From: Oscillatoriaceae cyanobacterium M33_DOE_052
GTDB taxonomy: Bacteria; Cyanobacteriota; Cyanobacteriia; Cyanobacteriales; Laspinemataceae
Direction of reading: 5' to 3'
DNA length: 49,036 bases
Assembly: GCA_015296065.1 (NCBI GenBank)
Contig: DVDU01000255.1
Coordinates: 1 to 49,036 of the forward strand
Shown: positions 42,900 through 49,036 of the stretch, piece after piece
Position numbering within the stretch: position 1 is the first letter of the stretch
Layout of the letters: each line of letters opens with the position of its first letter
Notes under the pieces: model-generated
Told to the model about the DNA's origin: nothing
Databases searched by the model: none
Seen by the model: the letters and a program-made list of their open reading frames with translations, nothing else
Made by a program: the position numbers and the translations under genes

Positions 42900-44114
42900 T
42901 TATTCCGATACCTGGAGTAAGTCCATATCATTCGCTCCCTCCATCATCCCGCTGGAATGCTCCCGCAACAGTTCGGCGATGCGCCGCGCTTCTATTCTAT
43001 CCACACCGAGAAAATCGGCGAAGCGTCCTTCAGTAATCAGACCTCTATCTAATGCCTCAATCGCCAGGTGTTGGTAGTGAATTGGCGCCATATCGCTGCG
43101 TTGAGGAATTGCTTGTAAGCCAATTTCCTGCTGGGCTTTTCTCACTTTCAAGCCTCTATCGCGCAACCGCTCCCAAGTCCCCGAAGGTAGCAGCTTCATT
43201 TCCTCTAACCGATAAGATAGCGCTTCCACAGACACTCCGTAGTAGTGAGCCAAAGTAAATAGATTGCTGATACTAAACTTTTCTGTGGTTCCGCGCATAT
43301 CGTTAAATCGCTTTAATAAACCACTGGTGGGCATCAGGAAATATTTGGCGAAGGCTTCCGCCAGTCGCTCGCTCGCGGGCATTCTCTTGTACTGCTCTGC
43401 CACCAAATCTACTACCGGCTTTTTCCGGTGCGCGAGAAAGTGAAGATATCCATGCGCGAGAGACCACCGCCGCCGCTCTTCTGGGTGATTGGCATTAATT
43501 ACCATGCAGCCACCGAGTTGCTCGTTGTAACTATACATTTCTGAATATTTTCCTGGCATTTTGAGGTAGAAGATGCGCAATCCTACACTCTGCTCTAAGA
43601 TATCCCGCAGCATTGGAATTGGACCATCTCCGAGACCGAGGCGCTGACGTTCTGCGATCGCGATCGCCTCCGCCTCCAGTTCAATTGATGTCGCACTTAC
43701 CGCATATTCGCGAGGATAGTTTTGTGGGAGGGGCGATCGCATAATCTCTTCCAGTTCTAAGTAATACCGACAAAATTCCTCCCACTGTCTAATCACTGGT
43801 TCAATCTCCGCCTGTTCTACATCAGCAGCGCGATAAGCAGTGCGAAACTGTACCTCGAAAGCCTCCACTACAGGACGGGGACGCACCAAGTCGCTAACTG
43901 CGATGCCATAAGCACGAGCCAGTTTGATCAGTTCGCTAGCCTTGAGACGGCGTTCTCCTTTCTCGATCGCCACCATTGTCGTCCGGGCCGCATCAATAAC
44001 TTTCGCCGCATCAGCTTGGGTCATCCCACATTTCTGGCGCGCAGAAAGCAGGAGCGAACCCAACCGCCTCATATCAATATTGTCCAGGACATTGTTAGAA
44101 CTGGCTTGTACCAT
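42900..44114 (-). CDS. XRE regulator fused to ImmA/IrrE peptidase domain with altered HExxH
   Basis: A 404-residue protein from the ATG at 44114. Residues about 15-75 are an XRE helix-turn-helix (LLLSARQKCGMTQADAAKVI, then TTMVAIEKGERRLKASEL). From about 150 it has the ImmA/IrrE domain: GDGPIPMLRDILEQSVGLRIF, MVINANHPEERRRWSLAH. The metal motif expected as HExxH reads H221-G222-Y-L-H225, where GGA replaces the glutamate codon, so peptidase activity is doubtful. AFAKYFLMPTSGLLKRF and YYGVSVEALSYRL complete the domain. Relatives act as phage/ICE repressors that are inactivated by proteolysis, or as antitoxins. No partner overlaps it. It runs convergent to nothing and divergent to the HigBA region. 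Confidence 0.9.
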   Translation of the reverse strand: MVQASSNNVLDNIDMRRLGSLLLSARQKCGMTQADAAKVIDAARTTMVAIEKGERRLKASELIKLARAYGIAVSDLVRPRPVVEAFEVQFRTAYRAADVEQAEIEPVIRQWEEFCRYYLELEEIMRSPLPQNYPREYAVSATSIELEAEAIAIAERQRLGLGDGPIPMLRDILEQSVGLRIFYLKMPGKYSEMYSYNEQLGGCMVINANHPEERRRWSLAHGYLHFLAHRKKPVVDLVAEQYKRMPASERLAEAFAKYFLMPTSGLLKRFNDMRGTTEKFSISNLFTLAHYYGVSVEALSYRLEEMKLLPSGTWERLRDRGLKVRKAQQEIGLQAIPQRSDMAPIHYQHLAIEALDRGLITEGRFADFLGVDRIEARRIAELLREHSSGMMEGANDMDLLQVSE

Positions 44115-44350
44115 AAATTTACCCCATAAACCTGTCAATGTCAGCTATTATACTCTATTTTTTAGCTTTAATGTCAGATTTGAGCCAGCGCAGCTAAATT
44201 CGGAGTGCGATCGGCCTCGCCCACGACCACACCAAAACCGCCGCCAACCCCGCCAAATTTTGACTGCGGGGGTCCCCACCCGCGTTGCCAGCACCAAAAA
44301 AATCATCAGCGCCAAAATCTTGATAGCTCTTGACAATTGACTTTGCAATA

Positions 44351-44541
44351 TGCTAAGTTATAGCAGTTGCTAAGTTATAGCAGTAGCCAACCCAGTTAAG
44401 ACAATTAGTGTAAAGCGCCAGGAGTGTAGAATTCCTCTACCTCGGCTTCCTGGTAGTGGTCTCGTACCCCCGCACTCACTCGATGTCTTAATCTCTCTGG
44501 CTACTGCTATAGTCAAAAGCCAACATACAAAAGCCAACATA
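44351..44541. repeat. Two tandem direct repeats upstream of higB
   Basis: TGCTAAGTTATAGCAGT occurs twice in tandem (44351-44367, 44368-44384) and CAAAAGCCAACATA twice in tandem (44514-44527, 44528-44541). The second pair is 55 bases before higB and could be an operator. The stretch 44115-44595 has no gene I would support. Confidence 0.6.
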
Positions 44542-44595
44542 TAAAGTGAGGGCAGTAGGTTATGAACAATTTGATTTTTTGTATAAAGGACAACC

Positions 44596-44901
44596 ATGCA
44601 TATCATCTCAAAATCCCCCCTCAAAGATTTTTGGAGCCAACACCCTGCAGCCAAAACCGCCCTGAAGGCTTGGTACAAACAGATGGCTGCAGCCAACTAC
44701 GCCAACTTAGCTGAGTTAAAGCAAACTGTTACTGCCTCAGCAGATATAGTGGGTAATTTTACGGTATTTAATATTGGTGGTAACAAGTTTCGTCTGATTG
44801 CATTTATAGATTATCAATATCGAAAAGTTTTTATTAGAGCTGTACTCACCCATGAAGAATATGATCAAGAAAAATGGAAAAAAGACCCTTGGTTTAACTA
44901 A
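44596..44901 (+). CDS. higB: HigB family toxin
   Basis: A 101-residue RelE-fold HigB toxin, ribosome-dependent mRNA interferase family. Matching stretches: HIISKSPLKDFWSQHP, LKAWYKQMAAANYANLAEL, ADIVGNFTVFNIGGNKFRLIAFIDY, KVFIRAVLTHEEYDQEKWKKDPWF. AAGGA five bases before the ATG gives a clear start. The likely antitoxin begins 163 bases later, an unusually large gap containing nested inverted repeats. Confidence 0.92.
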   Translation: MHIISKSPLKDFWSQHPAAKTALKAWYKQMAAANYANLAELKQTVTASADIVGNFTVFNIGGNKFRLIAFIDYQYRKVFIRAVLTHEEYDQEKWKKDPWFN

Positions 44902-44944
44902 ATCATTAAATTGCTAGCTAACTATTAGTTGGTTATGGTAGTTG

Positions 44945-45009
44945 GGTATCAGATAATTAGTATGCTATCTAATCTTGTTAGATTGATTACATAATAATTA
45001 TCCGATACC
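44945..45009. promoter_or_regulatory. Nested inverted repeats between higB and higA
   Basis: Outer arms GGTATCAGATAATTA (44945-44959) and its complement with one mismatch (44995-45009). Inner arms ATCTAA/TTAGAT around TCTTG (44967-44983). Could be an operator for the HTH antitoxin, or an RNA structure separating toxin and antitoxin expression. Confidence 0.5.
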
Positions 45010-45064
45010 TACTAGACAGATAAAGCCAAAACTATCGCAGTCAACCAATGAAAAGTATGTCATC

Positions 45065-45520
45065 ATGTTAACCGAAGAAAATAATTACCTAAAGCTCCTC
45101 GCCAAATTTCCCCCGCGCCCCATCAATTCAGAAGCAGAATTAAGGGCAGCCATAGAAGCGATTAACTCTATTTTAGACAAACCAGGGGAATTAAATCGCG
45201 ATGAACGGGATTATCTGAATGTCCTCGGCACCCTCGTGCATGAGTACGAAGAAACTTTAGATTTGATTCCTGACATCTATGGGATAGATATGTTAAAAGC
45301 ATTGATAGAAGAACATGATTTGCGCCAAAAAGACCTAGTTGGTATTTTTAAAACCGAGTCGATTGTATCTGCGGTCTTAAAAGGCAACCGACAACTTACC
45401 ACAGAACACATCCAAAAGTTGGCTGAGTTTTTCCATGTGTCGCCAGCGGTGTTCTTTCCAAAAGTAACCCTCTCAAAACCCGCAAATGAAGTGAAAAGTG
45501 TGGGAACAATTGATAATTGA
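45065..45520 (+). CDS. higA: HigA-type HTH antitoxin
   Basis: A 151-residue antitoxin. The N-terminal helical part is typical of HigA partners of this HigB family (FPPRPINSEAELRAAIEAI; DERDYLNVLGTLVHEYEE). An XRE helix-turn-helix is at about 85-130: LIEEHDLRQKDLVGIFKTESIVSAVLKGNRQLTTEHIQ, followed by FFHVSPAVFFP. It should neutralise HigB and repress the operon. Its last residues (GTIDN) and the TGA are encoded by the heptamer repeat that starts at 45509, so the C-terminus is repeat-derived. Confidence 0.88.
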   Translation: MLTEENNYLKLLAKFPPRPINSEAELRAAIEAINSILDKPGELNRDERDYLNVLGTLVHEYEETLDLIPDIYGIDMLKALIEEHDLRQKDLVGIFKTESIVSAVLKGNRQLTTEHIQKLAEFFHVSPAVFFPKVTLSKPANEVKSVGTIDN

Positions 45521-45660
45521 TAATTGATAATTGATAATTGATAATTGATAATTATCTCCCCTCCTCCCAGTCTTCCCGTCTCCCCGTCCCCCCCGTCTCC
45601 AAGTCCCCCCGTCTCCCCGTCTCCGAGTCCCCCCCTCACCCCCGTCCCCCCATCTCCCAA
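45509..45660. repeat. Heptamers followed by CT-rich low-complexity DNA
   Basis: ATTGATA units to 45555, overlapping the end of higA, then CCGTCTCC-type degenerate repeats to about 45660. No gene. Confidence 0.8.
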
Positions 45661-45727
45661 TTCTTTCCTGATGCCATAACTACACCGGCGTATATAGGAA
45701 TATCACGAGAGATTTGGGAGTCCAAAA

Positions 45728-45883
45728 ATGCGTCATTATGCCCCAGTTTTCCTATCATCTTTATTATTTATGGGACTAATAATCGTGCCTCCGGCAACCG
45801 AGAATCTGCACACATCATCAGCCCAAACCAATCAAAACTCAGACCCCATGCCCCGCTTGGGGACATCGGGAAGACGCAGTTAA
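45728..45883 (+). CDS. Small predicted secreted peptide (51 aa)
   Basis: ATG preceded by GGGAG eight bases upstream. The product begins MRHYAPVFLSSLLFMGLIIV, a short positive start and hydrophobic core like a signal peptide, followed by a polar tail SSAQTNQNSDPMPRLGTSGR and R-S at the end. No cysteine in the mature part. Too short for routine calling. A good terminator lies at 46168. No known family is recognised; it could be a small periplasmic or signalling peptide, or chance. Confidence 0.4.
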   Translation: MRHYAPVFLSSLLFMGLIIVPPATENLHTSSAQTNQNSDPMPRLGTSGRRS

Positions 45884-46167
45884 ATTTGTCCTGTGTTCTT
45901 GGTCAGTGGGTAGTGATTCTTTTGTCCTTTGTTAAAACTAGGTGCGGCAGATTAGCGAATCAGTAAATCACCGAATGCTCAGGTAAATTTATCTTGGTAA
46001 ATTCGATTAAATATTTGTTTTTTATCCTTTAATTGGGGGGCAGAGCGGTGCAATTGGCGATGATGGCATAACAAAGGCGGTATCAAGTACCAGATTTTTT
46101 CATAACCTTTTCCCCGTCTCTCCCGCCCGTATCCATCGGGGACCAGTAGGGAAATAGCAGCCAGTGG

Positions 46168-46196
46168 GCTCGGTAGATTCACCTACCGAGCTTTTT
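46168..46196 (+). terminator. Rho-independent terminator upstream of alaS
   Basis: Perfect 9-bp stem GCTCGGTAG / CTACCGAGC around ATTCAC, followed by TTTTTG. The nearest plus-strand gene upstream is the small ORF at 45728. The region 45884-46167 shows no other gene, so it may instead end an unannotated RNA. Confidence 0.85.
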
Positions 46197-46270
46197 GATT
46201 TTGGAGTCGAATGGGCCACAATTCTGTAAAAATGGATAAATAAATCCATTGACTTTTAGTGAAAAAACCC

Positions 46271-48904
46271 ATGCCTTCTGCTCTCAAGTACCTCACCGGT
46301 AGCGAAATCCGACAACAATTTTTGGAATTTTTTGCCGCAAGAGGTCATCAGATGCTACCGAGCGCCTCTTTGGTTCCCGAAGACCCCACGGTGTTGCTGA
46401 CGATCGCCGGGATGTTGCCCTTCAAACCCATATTTCTCGGACAACGCACCTCAGAATACCCTCGCGCCACCACATCCCAAAAGTGCATTCGCACCAACGA
46501 TATCGAAAACGTGGGACGCACCGCCAGACACCACACCTTTTTCGAGATGCTCGGTAACTTCAGCTTCGGGGACTACTTCAAACCAGAGGCGATCGCCTGG
46601 GGATGGGAACTATCCACCAAAGTCTTTGGCTTACCCCCAGAACGCCTCGTGGTCAGCGTCTTTGAAGAAGACGACGAAGCCGCCAACATCTGGCGGGATA
46701 AAATCGGCGTCCCCCCCCAGCGCATCATCCGTATGGGAGCAGCGGATAACTTCTGGGCGTCTGGTCCCACCGGTCCTTGTGGCCCCTGCTCAGAAATCTA
46801 CTACGACTTCCACCCAGAACGTGGCGACGACAACATCGACCTAGAAGACGACAGCCGGTTTATCGAATTTTACAACCTGGTGTTTATGCAGTACAACCGG
46901 GACGCCCAGGGCAACCTGACCCCCCTGCAAAACAAAAACATCGATACCGGTATGGGTTTAGAGCGGATGGCGCAAATCCTCCAAGGCGTCCCCAACAACT
47001 ATGAAACTGACCTAATTCTCCCCATCATCAAAACCGCCGCCGAAATTGCCGGTATCGACTACGCCACCAGCGACGCCAAAACCAAAGTCTCCTATAAAGT
47101 CATTGGCGACCATGTGCGCGCCGTGGTGCATATGATTGCTGATGGCATCACCGCTTCTAATATTGGCAGAGGTTATATACTGCGGCGGTTGATTCGCCGG
47201 GTGGTGCGTCACGGACGTTTGCTGGGTATTCAAGGGGAATTCACAGCAAATGTGGCAGAAACGGCCATTTCTCTTTCTGAAACCGCTTATCCCAACGTGC
47301 GGGAGCGTGCGGCTTTTATTAAAGCGGAGCTGAATCGCGAAGAATCCCGATTTTTGACCACCTTGGAGCGGGGAGAAAAACTCCTAGAGGAGATTTTGGC
47401 CAAAGGAGCAACACAGATATCTGGCAAAGATGCCTTCACTCTCTACGATACTTATGGTTTCCCCCTAGAGCTGACGCAAGAAATTGCCGAAGAACGGGGG
47501 ATGACTGTGGATGTGGCGGAGTTTGAGGCAGAAATGGCTTTAGCTCAGGAGCGATCGCGGGAAGCTCACGAAACTATTGATTTGACGGTACAGGGGAGTT
47601 TGGACGAACTGGCGGAGAAAATCCATCCCACGGAGTTTCTGGGATATACGGAATTATCCTCAACGGCGTTAATTGCGGCGTTGTTGGTGGATGGGAAACC
47701 GGTGGAGGTGGCGACGGCGGGGACAGCGGTGCAGGTGGTGCTATCGGCGACGCCGTTTTATGCGGAGTCGGGGGGACAAATCGGCGATCGGGGTTATTTC
47801 AGCGGCCCAGATTTGTTAGTGCGGATTGAAGATGTGCAGAAAGAATCTAATATTTTTGTGCATTTTGGTTATGTAGAACGGGGCACCCTCACCGTGGGAG
47901 CCTCGGTGACGGCGCAAATCGATCGGGCTTGTCGCCGTCGCGCCCAAGCACATCATACCGCCACCCACCTGCTGCAAGCAGCGCTGAAAAAGATTGTCGA
48001 TGATGGCATCTCTCAGGCGGGTTCTTTGGTAGCATTCGATCGCCTGCGGTTTGATTTTAACTGTCCCCGATCCGTGACACCAGAGGAATTGCAGCAAATC
48101 GAAGACCTGATTAATACTTGGATAGGCGAAGCCCACGATACCCTAGTAGTAGAAATGTCTTTGACAGAGGCAAAGGCAAAAGGAGCCGTTGCCATGTTTG
48201 GGGAAAAATACGGCGACTGGGTGCGCACTGTGGATGTCCCCGGAGTATCGATGGAATTGTGCGGCGGTACTCACGTCAAGAATACGGCAGAAATTGGGTT
48301 ATTTAAAATCGTGTCGGAAACTGGCGTAGCGTCAGGAGTGCGGCGCATTGAAGCGGTTGCCGGTCCGGCGGTATTGGAATATTTGAACCTGCGCGATCGG
48401 ATTGTGCGGGACTTATGCGCCGAATTCAAAATCAAGCCAGAAGAAATCCCCGATCGCATTGCGCAAATGCAAGACTCACTGAAAGCAGCGAACAAGCAAC
48501 TAGATGCCATAGCAGCGGAATTAGCAGTTGCCAAATCAGAACAACTTCTCAGTCAAGTTGAGTCCGTCGGTTCCGCTCAAATTATCGTTGCCAACCTCGG
48601 AGAAGTCGCCGCCGACGCCCTCAAAACTGCCGCCGAACGGTTGTTGGATAAACTAGGTGCTGATGGTGCTGTGGTTCTCGGTGCCATTCCCAGCGCCGAT
48701 AAAGTCAGCCTAGTAGCAGCTTTTGGCAAAAACATCAACCAAAAAGGCTTGCAAGCCGGTAAATTTATCGGTGCGATCGCCAGCATTTGCGGTGGTGGTG
48801 GTGGCGGACGCCCCAACCTCGCTCAAGCAGGCGGACGGGAACCCGCGAAATTGCCAGAAGCCTTAGAAGCCGCCCTCACGAGCCTGCGCGCTAGTTTGAA
48901 GTAA
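46271..48904 (+). CDS. alaS: Alanyl-tRNA synthetase
   Basis: An 877-residue class II synthetase, complete. The catalytic domain starts [27 protein letters not shown] and includes [20 protein letters not shown] and [19 protein letters not shown]. The editing domain has the zinc/editing motif [13 protein letters not shown] and [11 protein letters not shown]. The C-terminal DHHA1 domain ends with [17 protein letters not shown]. Charges tRNA-Ala and deacylates mischarged Ser/Gly. I use the ATG at 46271 because cyanobacterial AlaS normally begins a few residues before the LTG(S/N)xIRxxFL segment; the frame also has a GTG at 46259. Confidence 0.97.
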   Translation: MPSALKYLTGSEIRQQFLEFFAARGHQMLPSASLVPEDPTVLLTIAGMLPFKPIFLGQRTSEYPRATTSQKCIRTNDIENVGRTARHHTFFEMLGNFSFGDYFKPEAIAWGWELSTKVFGLPPERLVVSVFEEDDEAANIWRDKIGVPPQRIIRMGAADNFWASGPTGPCGPCSEIYYDFHPERGDDNIDLEDDSRFIEFYNLVFMQYNRDAQGNLTPLQNKNIDTGMGLERMAQILQGVPNNYETDLILPIIKTAAEIAGIDYATSDAKTKVSYKVIGDHVRAVVHMIADGITASNIGRGYILRRLIRRVVRHGRLLGIQGEFTANVAETAISLSETAYPNVRERAAFIKAELNREESRFLTTLERGEKLLEEILAKGATQISGKDAFTLYDTYGFPLELTQEIAEERGMTVDVAEFEAEMALAQERSREAHETIDLTVQGSLDELAEKIHPTEFLGYTELSSTALIAALLVDGKPVEVATAGTAVQVVLSATPFYAESGGQIGDRGYFSGPDLLVRIEDVQKESNIFVHFGYVERGTLTVGASVTAQIDRACRRRAQAHHTATHLLQAALKKIVDDGISQAGSLVAFDRLRFDFNCPRSVTPEELQQIEDLINTWIGEAHDTLVVEMSLTEAKAKGAVAMFGEKYGDWVRTVDVPGVSMELCGGTHVKNTAEIGLFKIVSETGVASGVRRIEAVAGPAVLEYLNLRDRIVRDLCAEFKIKPEEIPDRIAQMQDSLKAANKQLDAIAAELAVAKSEQLLSQVESVGSAQIIVANLGEVAADALKTAAERLLDKLGADGAVVLGAIPSADKVSLVAAFGKNINQKGLQAGKFIGAIASICGGGGGGRPNLAQAGGREPAKLPEALEAALTSLRASLK

Positions 48905-48955
48905 TTATGGACAAATGGGCGAGAGGTTGTTCAAATCAGAATGGGATTTTAGTCA

Positions 48956-49036
48956 GCCCTCACCCCTTGTGGGAGAGGGGTAGGGGGTGAGGGAAGATGG
49001 GGAAGATGGGGAAGATGGGGAAGATGGGGAGGAGGG
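48956..49036. repeat. CT/GA-rich element and GGGGAAGAT tandem repeat
   Basis: CCTCACCCCTTGTGGGAGAGGGG, then GGGTGAGGGA and five copies of a 9-mer GGGGAAGAT running to the window end. Resembles the interior of the MITE-like elements seen elsewhere in the window. Confidence 0.6.

Noticed and set aside
44148-44348. Minus-strand 66-codon frame with a hydrophobic stretch and an Arg-rich tail
   Set aside because: It might be a small membrane peptide, but there is no convincing ribosome site and the tail is low-complexity; support is too thin.

Overview
The window reads as a chromosomal segment of a filamentous, non-heterocystous-type (Oscillatoriales-like) cyanobacterium. Evidence: many HIP1 octamers (GCGATCGC), cyanobacteria-typical genes (DUF3531, a CBS-like two-component kinase, an AcnB-type aconitase, an Amt transporter behind an NtcA box), heptameric short repeats of the ATTGATA type, and many copies of a palindromic family built on TCGTAGTTGGGCTTTAGCCC. 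The assignment comes from sequence character, not from any search.

Layout. 0-11.6 kb is mostly housekeeping and accessory metabolism: a lone PhnD-like lipoprotein, an overlapping dipeptide-epimerase/DUF1611 pair (possible acidic amino-acid epimerisation), a sensor kinase, a CPCC/DUF6714 protein, tRNA-Ser(UGA), a metallophosphoesterase, a Nudix hydrolase, DUF3531, an exported TPR protein, an ECF-like ATPase and rsmG. 11.9-13.8 kb is a CRISPR array of 24 identical-looking 36-nt repeats plus one degenerate terminal repeat, with no cas genes in the window and a strong promoter abutting its right end, so it is read on the minus strand. 14.2-21.3 kb holds an Mth938-like protein, an RluE-like pseudouridine synthase, a small monooxygenase, DUF2993, a giant GT4-TPR-GT61 fusion and an alpha/beta-hydrolase-fold protein that lacks its catalytic triad. 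21.4-32.7 kb holds amt, cysQ, a Ser/Thr kinase, a PAS-GGDEF-EAL protein and acnB.

33-37 kb is a compact defence/addiction island: a HigB-like toxin, a composite antitoxin with an internal Shine-Dalgarno/start, a PIN toxin, a putative restriction endonuclease and a beta-class DNA methyltransferase. 37-42 kb is metabolic again: acetolactate synthase with a C-terminal zinc ribbon, fructosamine kinase and an SGNH-like exported protein. 42-46 kb is a second accessory stretch: a compact light-response-type promoter driving a short transcript of uncertain coding potential, an XRE-ImmA regulator with a mutated HExxH, a HigBA pair and a tiny secreted peptide. alaS closes the window.

The most notable points are: three genes whose final Ser-TAG is supplied by the same repeat family; the promoter placed directly at the CRISPR array; the HLR1-like promoter unit at 42.2-42.6 kb; the composite antitoxin; the triad-less hydrolase; and the zinc-ribbon acetolactate synthase. 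Counts and positions of motifs were read by eye. Family names come from motif recognition without database searches.
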